A stretch of DNA of 13,005 bases from Pseudomonadota bacterium (GTDB lineage Bacteria; Myxococcota; Polyangia; Polyangiales; Polyangiaceae): the NCBI GenBank assembly GCA_023419055.1, contig JAEZYO010000948.1, positions 1 through 13,005 of the forward strand, read 5' to 3'. Position 1 is the first letter of the stretch; every line of letters starts with the position of its first letter. Below, one piece after another: positions 1-7,460 of the stretch. A model generated the notes under the pieces. The model was not told where the DNA came from. It did not search any database and saw only the letters and a program-made list of their open reading frames with translations. A program made the position numbers and the translations under genes.

Positions 1-72
1 CGTCTGCACTTGAACCCGACCGGCTACGCCGCGCTGGCGAACGCGATCGATCTGTCGCTCTTTACGCCCTGA
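1..72 (+). CDS. SGNH/GDSL hydrolase, C-terminal fragment
   Basis: The frame is open from the first base to the TGA at 70-72 and encodes the last 23 residues of a protein that begins outside the window. The peptide reads RLHLNPTGYAALANAID and then a short tail. It matches the C-terminal block of SGNH/GDSL esterases and lipases, where a D-x-x-H motif carries the catalytic histidine in the form LHxNxxGYxxxA. The aspartate would lie just upstream of the window edge, so it cannot be checked. Substrate and location are unknown. The gene converges on the TPR lipoprotein, leaving 15 bp between the stop codons. Confidence 0.7.
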   Translation, partial: RLHLNPTGYAALANAIDLSLFTP

Positions 73-87
73 GCCGGGCGAGCGCTC

Positions 88-1104
88 TCACTTCTTCTTC
101 TTGAGCTCTTCGAGCTCGCGCTTGGCCGCGGGTCCCACGCCCTCGTCCTTGGCGAGCGAAGCCGCCTTCTCGAGCTCCGCCATCGCCTTCTTCTTGTCGG
201 TCCCGCGGAGGTGCATCCCGAGGTAGTAGTGCGCGGGAGCGAAGTTCGGGTCGGTTTTGAGCGCCGCCTCGTAGTCGGCAGCGGCCCCCGGATCGTCCTT
301 CATCTCGTGGCGGCAGACGCCGCGTCGCACGAGCAGGTCGGGCGTGGATTTCACCTTGATGGCCTTGTCGAGCGCGGCGACGCAGTCGGAAAACGCCTTG
401 TTCAGGCCGAATTGGCGCGCGGTGGCCGCGAGCAGCGTCGGGTCGTCGGTCTGGACCTTCTTCAACACCTTGAGCGCTTCTTCGCCCTTGCCGGACTGCC
501 GGAGCAGGTCCGCGTAGGCGAGCTGGAGCTCGGCGTCGTCGGGTCGCGCCGCGGCCGCTTCACCGTACGCCGAGAGCGCCTCCGTCTGCTTGCCGGACGC
601 TTCGAGGATCAGTGCCCGATTCAAGAGCAGATCGGGCTGCTTGGGCGCGTGCTTGAGCCCCGCGTCGACCGTGGCGAGCGCCTCCGGGAGCTTCTTGCCC
701 TCGAGCTCGAGCTGGGAAAGATTGACGGACGCCTCCGTCAGCTTGGGATCGAGCTCGAGCGCCGCGGCGTACTCCTTCTCGGCGCCCGCGCCGTCGCCGA
801 GCGAGTGCAGCGCGACGCCGAGGTAGTAGGCGGCCTGGGGATCGTTCGGGTTCTCTTTCCGCGCCTGGGTGAGCGCGGTCTTCGCTGCCTCGAAGTCCTG
901 CTTCTGAATCGCGTCCATACCCTCGCTCACCTTGGAGCTCGAGGCGGGCTGGACGGCGTTCGGGTCGGGCTGGCTCGACGCGGTGGGTTCGAGCGAAGGA
1001 TCCGGCTCGTTCGCTTTCGGGGTGCTGCCCCCTCCACAAGCGACGGCACCGATTGAGCTGAGGAGGAGGGAGAGGGCTAGGCCGCGGCACACCGTTCGGG
1101 TCAT
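88..1104 (-). CDS. TPR-repeat lipoprotein
   Basis: 338 residues. The N-terminus is a lipoprotein signal peptide with a hydrophobic core (about residues 8-20) and the lipobox-like AVAC at 20-23, so Cys23 would be lipidated. A low-complexity Pro/Ser/Glu linker follows (about 25-58). From about residue 60 to 325 there are tandem tetratricopeptide repeats, seen in stretches such as AAYYLGVALHSLGDGAGAEK and APAHYYLGMHLRGTDKKKA. The protein ends in a lysine run. TPR domains are protein-protein scaffolds; this one would be anchored in a membrane facing the periplasm. The ATG (1104-1102) overlaps the glnD stop in an ATGA, so translation is probably coupled to glnD. Start choice is supported by the signal peptide beginning right there. 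The partner protein cannot be told from the sequence. Confidence 0.9.
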   Translation of the reverse strand: MTRTVCRGLALSLLLSSIGAVACGGGSTPKANEPDPSLEPTASSQPDPNAVQPASSSKVSEGMDAIQKQDFEAAKTALTQARKENPNDPQAAYYLGVALHSLGDGAGAEKEYAAALELDPKLTEASVNLSQLELEGKKLPEALATVDAGLKHAPKQPDLLLNRALILEASGKQTEALSAYGEAAAARPDDAELQLAYADLLRQSGKGEEALKVLKKVQTDDPTLLAATARQFGLNKAFSDCVAALDKAIKVKSTPDLLVRRGVCRHEMKDDPGAAADYEAALKTDPNFAPAHYYLGMHLRGTDKKKAMAELEKAASLAKDEGVGPAAKRELEELKKKK

Positions 1105-3788
1105 GACCCGTGCATCTTCTCTAGCTCTGCGACAATCGACAAGAGGCGAGTCTTGATCTGCTCGACCCGCACCGGATCGGTCACTTTCCCCTTCGACTCG
1201 TCGGTCACGTAAAAGACGTCCGCGACCTGGGTCCCCTCGGTGTTGATCTTGGCCAGAGAGATCTGGAGGCCGAGGTGTTGAAGCGTATTGGCGAGCCAGA
1301 ACAAGAGCCCCAGCTGGTCCCGGGTCGTCACCTCGATCACCGACTGATCGGCCGAGGAGCGATTGTCGAAATTCACCTCGGTGGCCACCCGGGGCGTCGG
1401 ACGGTCGGACCAGCGTGACTTCCGGTTGCCCCCGGTGACGAGGTCAGCCGGGGTGAGCTCGTGGCTCAGCAGGCGCTGGAAGTCGCGCTCCACCTTCGCC
1501 ACGACGGCGGCGATGGATTCGGCGTTGCTGCCGCTTTTCACCCAAAACAGATCGAGGGCGCGGGTGCGGCCGAAGGAGTCCACCCAGGAATTGATTTGAG
1601 CGCTGACCACCTGGAATCGGGCGGCGGTCAGGGCCGCCGTGATCATGGCGAGCAAGCCAGGGCGGTCGTCGGCGATGAAGCCGAGCTCCACGTACGGATC
1701 GGCGGTGGTCATGACCGTGACGCTCACCTGACGCATCGACCCCTGACGCGCGAAGCGAGAGTGTCGAACGATGTCGTTCGGCTCGTTCGCGTAGAGGTAG
1801 CGATCCGGCATCGCCTGGAGGTAGTGGTCCAGGAACTCGCGCTCGCCGCGCTCCGGGCACATCGCCCGCACGGCTTCGCGCACGTGCTCGAGGCGCGCCT
1901 CGTCGCGCTTCACGCCGCCCGAGACGAGCGCCTGCTCGGCGGACACGTAGAGCTCTTCGAGCACCCTCGCCTTCCAGCTCGAGAGCGCCGTCGGGCTCGT
2001 GGTGCCGACGTCGCAGAGCGTGAGCAGGTAGAGCTCGCGCAGCCCCTCGCGCCCGTGCACCTCGTTGCAGAAGGCTTCGAGCGTCGCCGGGTCGTCGATG
2101 TCGCGGCGCGTCGCCACGTGGTACATGCGAAGGTGCTTCGCCACGAGGTGCTGCACCTCGCGGATGTCCTGATCCGCGACGCCGAGGCGCTCGAGGATCG
2201 GCCGCGTCATGTCGTGACCGCGATCCGGATGATCGCGACCGCCGATGTCCTTGCCGATGTCGTGCAGGAGCGCCGCGAAGAAGAGCACGTGAGGTCGCGA
2301 GATCTCGGCCGCGAGGCGCGAGGCGAGGCGGTGCTCCGCGGCAAGCTCGCCTCGAATCATCTCGCGCAGCCGATCCACCGCGGCCACCGAGTGCACGTCG
2401 ACCGTGTACACGTGGTAGACGTCGTGGTGAACGCGCCCGACCACCGGTGAAAACTCCGGGATCATCGCGAGCAAGAGCCCCACGTCGTGGAGCTCGCGCA
2501 CGATCGAGCCGTCCTTGAACGGCGCCTTCTGCACGACGGTGCAGAGCTTGACGAAGAGCTTGGACGCCTCCGGGCAGCGGCGCAGCTTCTCGCAAAAGGC
2601 AGGCGAGCTCGCGGCGCGGGCGATCGAGTCGCGGGCGAACGGGTACACCGGCGCGTGGCGCCTCACCGCCTCGTCGTAGACGCGGAGCGCGAGCGCGGGC
2701 TCCGTCTCGAGCTCGGCGGGATCGACCAGCGAGACTTGCTCGTTCGTGAGCTTCAGCCCCTTACCGATCGGGCGCTCGCGAGGGCGGCGCTTGGGCGGCG
2801 GCTCGGCGCGCGAGAGTAGGAGGTCGCGCGTGCGCTCGATGCAGCGCGCGTGCCGGTAGTACTCGCTCATGAACGCCTCGACACCGGCCCCGCCGCTCCC
2901 GTAGCCGAGATCGGCTGCCAGGGCTTCTTGGCGGTCGAAGCTCAAGCGGTCGGAGCGCCGCCCGGCGTAGAGGTGCAAGAGGTTGCGAACTCGCCAGAGC
3001 AAGCGGATCGCGGGTTCGATCTGCTGCCATTCACGCGGCAGGAGCACGCCTAGCCGGATCAGCTGGGAGAGATCCGTCACGCGCCAGCGAGCGCGCGCGC
3101 CCCAGTGCGCGATGTCGAGGTCCCGCAGGCCGCCGATGCCGTTCTTGACGTCGGGCTCGAGCAGATAGACCGACCCCATGAAGCGGTCGGTGCGCTCCAC
3201 CGCGCGCGTCGCGAGGCGCTCCAAGAACTTGCTGATCGAGCCGATGCCGAACAGGCCTTCGAAGGCGCGATCGAGCATCTTGTCGCTCGCGGCGCGGTCC
3301 CCCGTGACGTGGCGCCAATCGAGCAAGGTGGTCGCGGTCGGGAGGTCGCTCTTCGCGAGCTCGAGCATGTCGCTCGGCGTCACGACCTGATGGCCGATGC
3401 TGAGCCCGGCGTCCCAGAGTGGATAGAGCAGCGCCTCCGCGATCGGCCGCACCTTGTCCACACGTGCGGTGGAGATGAGGCGTACGTCGAGGTCACTGTG
3501 GTACGCGAGCGACGAGCGCCCGTAGCTGCCTACCGCGGCGAGACCGACGGGCTGCCAGGCTCCTTCCTTCCCGAGCGCCGACTCGAGCGCGTTGAAGAGC
3601 GACGAGAGGAGGCCGTCGTACGTCTTGCTGAATCGTACGGCGGCAGGTAACCCCGCGTCGGCGCCCGCGGCCCGAATCATTCGTTCCACGTCGCCCTTGT
3701 GGCGAAACAAGTAAGCCTTGATCTCGGACGCCAGGCCGGGGGACGGTCGGTCCACCTCGGGCTCGGCGCTGGTGGTGTTGGGAGGCAT
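1101..3788 (-). CDS. glnD: Bifunctional uridylyltransferase/uridylyl-removing enzyme GlnD
   Basis: 895 residues from the ATG at 3788, close to the 890 of E. coli GlnD. GlnD adds UMP to PII proteins when glutamine is low and removes it when glutamine is high, controlling glutamine synthetase and nitrogen genes in the cytoplasm. The nucleotidyltransferase motif is at 87-101 (GSYGR, then SDLD with Asp99 and Asp101). The GlnD-specific stretch YLLEPDVKNGIGGLRDLDIA follows. The HD hydrolase domain has ALLHDIGK with His509-Asp510, plus HHDVYHVYTVDVHS upstream of it. Two ACT domains lie at about 699-775 (ELGFIADDRPGLLAMI) and 814-890 (IEVTTRDQLGLLFWLA). The frame is open for 108 codons further upstream, but that part has no GlnD similarity and would overlap the divergent gene, so I start at 3788. 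The TPR lipoprotein follows with a 4-base overlap. Confidence 0.97.
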   Translation of the reverse strand: MPPNTTSAEPEVDRPSPGLASEIKAYLFRHKGDVERMIRAAGADAGLPAAVRFSKTYDGLLSSLFNALESALGKEGAWQPVGLAAVGSYGRSSLAYHSDLDVRLISTARVDKVRPIAEALLYPLWDAGLSIGHQVVTPSDMLELAKSDLPTATTLLDWRHVTGDRAASDKMLDRAFEGLFGIGSISKFLERLATRAVERTDRFMGSVYLLEPDVKNGIGGLRDLDIAHWGARARWRVTDLSQLIRLGVLLPREWQQIEPAIRLLWRVRNLLHLYAGRRSDRLSFDRQEALAADLGYGSGGAGVEAFMSEYYRHARCIERTRDLLLSRAEPPPKRRPRERPIGKGLKLTNEQVSLVDPAELETEPALALRVYDEAVRRHAPVYPFARDSIARAASSPAFCEKLRRCPEASKLFVKLCTVVQKAPFKDGSIVRELHDVGLLLAMIPEFSPVVGRVHHDVYHVYTVDVHSVAAVDRLREMIRGELAAEHRLASRLAAEISRPHVLFFAALLHDIGKDIGGRDHPDRGHDMTRPILERLGVADQDIREVQHLVAKHLRMYHVATRRDIDDPATLEAFCNEVHGREGLRELYLLTLCDVGTTSPTALSSWKARVLEELYVSAEQALVSGGVKRDEARLEHVREAVRAMCPERGEREFLDHYLQAMPDRYLYANEPNDIVRHSRFARQGSMRQVSVTVMTTADPYVELGFIADDRPGLLAMITAALTAARFQVVSAQINSWVDSFGRTRALDLFWVKSGSNAESIAAVVAKVERDFQRLLSHELTPADLVTGGNRKSRWSDRPTPRVATEVNFDNRSSADQSVIEVTTRDQLGLLFWLANTLQHLGLQISLAKINTEGTQVADVFYVTDESKGKVTDPVRVEQIKTRLLSIVAELEKMHGS

Positions 3789-3818
3789 GGGAACAGGCGC
3801 TCGGGACAGGACCCCTGC

Positions 3819-3824
3819 GTTATA
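3819..3824 (-). promoter_or_regulatory. Candidate -10 element for glnD
   Basis: Read on the minus strand, TATAAC lies 31-36 bases upstream of the chosen glnD ATG and is the only AT-rich hexamer in the 124-bp divergent gap (3789-3912). A start site about seven bases further would give a leader of roughly 24 bases. No good -35 hexamer is visible at 16-18 bp, so this is a weak call. No clear Shine-Dalgarno precedes the ATG. Confidence 0.35.
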
Positions 3825-3912
3825 GCGCACGCTGGCGCAGAGTAACCCCGGATCGTTTCTGCCTCGTTTCCGCCGCGGCCACCCTTCCCGTGCCGTGGTA
3901 AGCTCCTCGGCG

Positions 3913-4473
3913 ATGTTGAGTCGGCGGCGAGCAATGGCGGTGCTGGGTGTAGCTGTGGCCGCGCCCTGGGTGACGCGCCCGGCCCAGGCCGGAGTGGCGA
4001 AGGGGTTGCCCCTGGAGCAGCTGATCGAACGGAGCGCCCACGTTCTCCGCGCGACTCCGCTCGAGGCGTACTCGGAGTGGTCCCGATTCGGGAAAGAAAA
4101 GCGCATCGTCACCTACACCCGGGTGCGCGTCGACGACCCGCTCCGCAACGGGGACGCCCCGGACACGGAGGTCCTGGTCAGAACCCTCGGTGGAGTGGTC
4201 GGTGAGATCGGGCAGGTCGTCCACGGAGAGGCCACCCTCATCATCGGCGAGCCCTGCGTCGCTTTCTTGAAGACGATGCACGACGGCGTGTTGGGGGTGA
4301 CCGGCATGGCCCAGGGGCACTATCCCCTCCGGCCCGATCCAGCCGGTCTCTACCGGCTGAATTCGAGCCCCGAGCTCGCCGTGCTCCTCGACGAGCAGCG
4401 CTCTGCGGTCGCCCGCCTGCGCGGCAGAACCTATGACGAAGCCAAGGCGCTGGTCCGGGCGGCCAAGCCATGA
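3913..4473 (+). CDS. Tat-signal exported protein of unknown function, partner of the matrixin
   Basis: 186 residues from the ATG at 3913; a GTG at 3895 is an alternative. The N-terminus has a twin-arginine-like motif, SRRRAMAVLG at about 3-12, a hydrophobic stretch, and a signal peptidase site after AQA (about residue 25). The protein is therefore probably exported folded by the Tat pathway. I do not recognise a named domain in the mature part. It starts with LIERSAHVLRATPLEA and continues as a mixed beta-rich sequence containing VTYTRVRVDD, GEPCVAFL and GVTGMAQGHYPL. There is a single mature cysteine (in EPCVAF). Its stop overlaps the ATG of the matrixin gene (ATGA at 4470-4473), which argues for co-translation and a linked job, such as chaperone, inhibitor or cofactor delivery for the protease. 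That role is inference only. Confidence 0.85.
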   Translation: MLSRRRAMAVLGVAVAAPWVTRPAQAGVAKGLPLEQLIERSAHVLRATPLEAYSEWSRFGKEKRIVTYTRVRVDDPLRNGDAPDTEVLVRTLGGVVGEIGQVVHGEATLIIGEPCVAFLKTMHDGVLGVTGMAQGHYPLRPDPAGLYRLNSSPELAVLLDEQRSAVARLRGRTYDEAKALVRAAKP

Positions 4474-5381
4474 TGAAGCGCCCCGTCTGGCTCCCCGCCC
4501 TGCTCGCCGTCTCGACGCTGTTCGTTACAGAAAGCGCCTTCGCCTTCTGTCGCACCATGCCGTGCAGCACGAAGGACCCGAACCTCTCCTGCTCTCGCGA
4601 CGCGAAGGGCTGCCTCGTGAGCGACACCAATCGCCCGCCGCTCTTCTGGCCGAGCTCCTGCCTCTCGTTCGGGGTGCAGCAGGACGGCTCGCGGCTCCGA
4701 AAGCTCGACTACGAGACCACGCACGACATCGTCGTTCAGGGCTTCGAGACCTGGCTGTTCGCCGACTGCGGCGGAGGCCGCACGCCGAGCTTGACCGTGA
4801 AGGACTACGGCAAGATCGAGTGTGACGAGCGCGAGTACAACGGCGACCAGGGCAACGCCAACGTCTTCATGTACCGGGACGAGGGCTGGCCTTACGAAAA
4901 CGCCGAGGACACCCTCGCCCTCACGACCATCACCTACAACAAAGAGACCTCGGAGATTTACGACGCCGACGTCGAGATCAACTCCTTCGACGCCGAGCTC
5001 ACGACGAGCGACACGCAGGTGATGGCGGATCTGTCTTCGATCCTCACCCACGAGATCGGCCATTTTCTCGGCCTCTCGCACTCCACGGATCCGAACGCCA
5101 CTATGCGGCCCGGGTATCGTCCGGGGCGGATCGACCTTCGCACCCTCGCGGACGACGACATCGACGGCATTTGCTCGGTGTATTCGCCCGATCGCGACTT
5201 GCCACCCGAGCAGTGCGAGCCGCGTCACGGCTTTTCGCGCGAGTGCGCGAGCAGCGACGAGGGCTGCTCGCTGAATGGCGTGCCGAGCTCCCCTGCGCGC
5301 TCCGGAGGTATGCTCGCGCTCGCCGTCGCTGGGCTGACCGGGTTGCGGCGCTGGGGCCGAAGAGGCGCTCCGAAGCGCTGA
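4470..5381 (+). CDS. Secreted matrixin-type (M10) zinc metalloprotease
   Basis: 303 residues. A Sec signal peptide covers about 1-25 (cleavage after AFA). The catalytic domain holds the matrixin signature HEIGHFLGLSH: zinc ligands His194, His198 and His204, catalytic Glu195, and a Met-turn candidate Met212. Upstream, LALTTITYNKETSEIYDADV (150-169) is typical of bacterial matrixins. Cysteines at about 27, 32, 41, 48, 64, 100, 118, 235, 249, 259 and 266 suggest disulfides. The C-terminus has GCS at 265-267, a hydrophobic stretch (280-291) and RRWGRRGAPKR, resembling a MYXO-CTERM sorting tail, so the enzyme may be held at the cell surface and processed there. No long propeptide with a cysteine switch is obvious. 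The ATG overlaps the stop of the Tat-signal gene. Substrate is unknown. Confidence 0.92.
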   Translation: MMKRPVWLPALLAVSTLFVTESAFAFCRTMPCSTKDPNLSCSRDAKGCLVSDTNRPPLFWPSSCLSFGVQQDGSRLRKLDYETTHDIVVQGFETWLFADCGGGRTPSLTVKDYGKIECDEREYNGDQGNANVFMYRDEGWPYENAEDTLALTTITYNKETSEIYDADVEINSFDAELTTSDTQVMADLSSILTHEIGHFLGLSHSTDPNATMRPGYRPGRIDLRTLADDDIDGICSVYSPDRDLPPEQCEPRHGFSRECASSDEGCSLNGVPSSPARSGGMLALAVAGLTGLRRWGRRGAPKR

Positions 5382-5383
5382 CT

Positions 5384-5400
5384 CGCGGCCGGTCGCCGCG
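5384..5400. terminator. Small hairpin between convergent genes
   Basis: CGCGGC (5384-5389) pairs perfectly with GCCGCG (5395-5400) around a 5-base loop. It lies in the 22-bp gap between the matrixin stop (5381) and the stop of the minus-strand lipoprotein (5404). It could help terminate either transcript, but neither side carries a T-run, and such short GC stems are common by chance here. Confidence 0.25.
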
Positions 5401-5403
5401 GTG

Positions 5404-6471
5404 TCACCCCGTCGGGACGAAGGTGATCGGAACGTAGATCACCTGGGTCGGCTCGCTCAGACCATCGAAGCGAGCCTTGAGCGCAACGTCGAGGACGCAG
5501 CGCACCGCTTCGTCATCCAACGGCCCCGCGGCACGAGCCTTGACGCGCCAGGGGACGCCGTCCAGGGCGACGTCGATGTTGACCTGGAGCCGCCCGAACG
5601 CGCGACGATCGCGTCCTAGAGCCTCGCTGTAGCAGGCACGAAAGGATCCTCGCAGCGAACCGACCACGCGAGCCGCGTTCTCCACCTCGTTTGGCGCTTG
5701 CGCGACGTCGGCGCGGGTTTGCGCGAGAGGAGGCGCGGCGGTGGGGCACGGTTCCGGTACGCAGTAGCTCGCGGACGGGAGCTCTTCGAACAGCGCCGCA
5801 GAGGCTCTCGTGTCTCCGAGCGCGTTCAGGGAAGCGTGCAACCTCAAGAGCAGGGAAAGCTCGAGCGGATCACCGCTCGGCCTCGTTGCCCTCACGCCGT
5901 CGAGCGCGTCACGCAGCAACGCCGCCGCTCGCTGGGCCTGACCTTGCCGATTGAGGAGCGCCGCAAGCCGAAGCGCGATGTCGACCCGCTCGGCGAGGCT
6001 CGCGGGATCACGAGCGAAGATCCCGTAAGCGCGCTCGAACAGTGCGACGGTGGTGGATTCGTCGCCCAAGCAACGCCGCGCCTCCGCGAGCGATGCGAGC
6101 GACACCGCGACCAGACGGTGATGAGCGCCCAGGGTTGCCTCGCGGATCTGCAGCGCTCGCTCGTAGGCCTGCGACGCGAGGTCACAGCGCTGCGTGTCCA
6201 GGTACACGAGCCCCACCACTTGATAGGCCTCACTCGCACGAGGATTGCGCTGCTGCTCCATCATGCGAGCGGCCTCCTCGGCCTTCCGTAGCGCCTCGTC
6301 CCACCTCGAGTGCTGGTGATCGTTCGACGCCTCTCGCAGCCAGGCCTCCGCCTGCGCGCTCTTCGGCTCGGGAGAGGCCGCGGGCCCCTCCTTGGTCCGC
6401 GTCCGCTCCGGTTGCCCGGCGCATCCCCACAGAAAAAACCACGACAACACCGCTACCGCGCTCGTCCGCAT
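5404..6471 (-). CDS. TPR lipoprotein with AgmX/PglI-type C-terminal domain
   Basis: 355 residues from the ATG at 6471. The N-terminus MRTSAVAVLSWFFLWGC is a short lipoprotein signal with lipobox LWGC and lipidated Cys17. An ATG four codons upstream (6483) is possible. A GAGG lies 12 bases before 6471 but directly abuts 6483, so I favour 6471. The middle (about 45-230) is helical TPR-like repeat, including EAYQVVGLVYLDTQRCDLAS and a following unit with LAEARRCLGD. The C-terminal 85 or so residues, with FRACYSEALGRDRRAFGRLQ, VNIDVALDG, DDEAVRCVLD and a beta-strand end VIYVPITFVP, fit the AgmX/PglI C-terminal domain common in myxobacterial envelope and motility proteins. The two cysteines in CYSEAL and RCVLD are typical of that domain. 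Function is likely envelope scaffolding; the partner is unknown. It converges on the matrixin gene. Confidence 0.88.
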   Translation of the reverse strand: MRTSAVAVLSWFFLWGCAGQPERTRTKEGPAASPEPKSAQAEAWLREASNDHQHSRWDEALRKAEEAARMMEQQRNPRASEAYQVVGLVYLDTQRCDLASQAYERALQIREATLGAHHRLVAVSLASLAEARRCLGDESTTVALFERAYGIFARDPASLAERVDIALRLAALLNRQGQAQRAAALLRDALDGVRATRPSGDPLELSLLLRLHASLNALGDTRASAALFEELPSASYCVPEPCPTAAPPLAQTRADVAQAPNEVENAARVVGSLRGSFRACYSEALGRDRRAFGRLQVNIDVALDGVPWRVKARAAGPLDDEAVRCVLDVALKARFDGLSEPTQVIYVPITFVPTG

Positions 6472-6748
6472 GCCGGACCGCATCCTCGACCTGTCCGTCC
6501 CTGCGGGCAACCTCCACGTTCTCTCCGGAAGAATCGTGCTTGCTGCGGGAGGGGGCGAATGGTCTCGAAATCGGCGCCTGAATGCTTCGGGTCCGCCGCC
6601 CGATCCCGCTCGCGTCATCGCAGCAGTGACGAACGGCTCCGTGACGATTTTCGTGGAAGGGCTCCCGCGACGGCCGCGGCCGTCGAAAAAGTCCCGCCCT
6701 TCCCCCACCGACTTGCCCGAGAGGAGTGTACCTCCGGACGCAGCGACC
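6472..6748. other. Non-coding upstream region of the TPR/AgmX-tail lipoprotein
   Basis: No reading frame here has both a start signal and a recognisable product. The stretch should hold the promoter and leader of the minus-strand lipoprotein, but I find no convincing -35/-10 pair. The one clear structure is an 18-bp perfect palindrome at 6668-6685. A minus-strand frame continuing upstream of 6471 to 6708 is open but has no recognisable similarity. Confidence 0.5.
6668..6685. repeat. 18-bp perfect palindrome
   Basis: CGACGGCCGCGGCCGTCG equals its own reverse complement, and the symmetry breaks at the flanking bases. It sits about 197 bp upstream of the minus-strand lipoprotein start and 64 bp downstream of the truncated GAF frame. 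It may be a binding site for a dimeric regulator, or part of a hairpin ending the GAF-remnant transcript. There is no T-run on the useful side for that strand (five T precede the stem instead). Confidence 0.4.
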
Positions 6749-7024
6749 CTAACGCCACCTCGTCGCCCCCTGGCTGCCGATGAGCTTCAGCGTCCCGCTC
6801 TCGGCGTCGTGCTCGAAGATCGCGACCTCTCCGGACCCGATCAACGTCGCTGCCACGTCCCGAATCGACGCCACCACCTCGGCGCGCTCGACCACGTGAC
6901 TCGACCGGCAGCTTGCCACGTGGAGCTCCATCGGCCCACCCGGAGCTCCTTTCCCAACCGTCCCCTGTTGCTCGAAGTCCGCCACGCGCCGCCTCAAACC
7001 GAGCGGGCACCGCGGCGGACTCAC
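6749..7024 (-). pseudogene. Truncated GAF-domain signalling protein (remnant)
   Basis: A 91-codon frame from a GTG at 7024 (or an ATG at 6931) to a TAG at 6751-6749. Codons from about 6931 down are almost all G/C-ending, as in real genes here. The peptide has a possible coil end (LRRRVADFEQQ), then LHVASCRSS, ERAEVVASIRDVAATLIGSG and EVAIFEHDAESGTLKLIGSQ. This resembles the start of the GAF domain in bacterial sensory proteins of the type that reads about LYVASYRLH...DRxEVLxAIxEIVxNLIGSEE. In such proteins about 100 more GAF residues follow. Here the frame stops at once, and neither other frame on this strand continues the similarity. I read it as a decayed or truncated gene. A short functional protein is possible but less likely. 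Confidence 0.45.
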
Positions 7025-7215
7025 GAGCGAGCGTCGGGCGCTCTCGCCTCAAGCTCGCGAACTCTCGGAGCTGCGAGGGCGCCCTCGATTCGAGACGAAC
7101 CGAGATCGCGAACGGGTACGATGCGGCGAAATCATCCCACCCACTCGGCGTAACGAAACCCATCAGCATCAAATCGGGATTCTCACGCTGCGCCACCTAG
7201 ACGGTTCCCAGCCGT

Positions 7216-7235
7216 GATGCCGCTCGAGCGGTATC
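7216..7235. repeat. 20-bp near-perfect palindrome
   Basis: GATGCCGCTCGAGCGGTATC is symmetric except for one G/T pair; the central 12 bp (CCGCTCGAGCGG, 7220-7231) are perfect. It lies in the gap between the GAF remnant and the two-component genes, 323 bp before the regulator start. An operator role is possible. Confidence 0.4.
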
Positions 7236-7460
7236 CCGCCTGTTTCGGGAGCAGCGGCCCGGACAATGATTGACCCGTGCAACCACTGACTAGAAGGACT
7301 GTCTTGGTTCGTGTCGTCATCAGCGGCACCGCCCGAAACCACCCATACTTTCATCTCCTACTTTGCCCGGCGCCAACCGTTCAATCACCCTCAACGTATT
7401 GTTCTCGACGATCTCTGCAAAGCGAGCCTCGCCGGAATCAGTGCTAAGTTTCAACCTGAG

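Noticed and set aside
65..80. CGCCC/GGGCG stem at the convergent end of the SGNH and TPR genes
   Set aside because: It has only 5 bp, overlaps the stop codon of the SGNH gene and has no T-run. It is too weak to call a terminator.
1461..2450. Plus-strand frame of 329 codons opposite glnD
   Set aside because: It is the antisense shadow of glnD. The peptide is His/Arg/Val-rich with no family resemblance, as expected from high-GC antisense frames.
3789..4112. 108-codon upstream extension of glnD
   Set aside because: It has no GlnD similarity and overlaps the divergent Tat-signal gene. The ATG at 3788 gives the normal family length.
4431..5228. Minus-strand frame of 265 codons opposite the matrixin
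   Set aside because: The matrixin on the plus strand has a signal peptide and a full zinc motif. The antisense peptide resembles nothing.
6392..7153. Plus-strand frame of 253 codons across the intergenic region
   Set aside because: It overlaps the start of the AgmX-tail lipoprotein and the GAF remnant antisense, has no recognisable domain and lacks coding codon bias.
6615..7196. Minus-strand frame of 193 codons overlapping the GAF remnant
   Set aside because: Where the two frames overlap, the GAF frame has the G/C-ending codons and the family similarity. The first 40 or so codons (7196 to about 7075) show no known domain, though they might be an out-of-frame 5' piece of the same dead gene.
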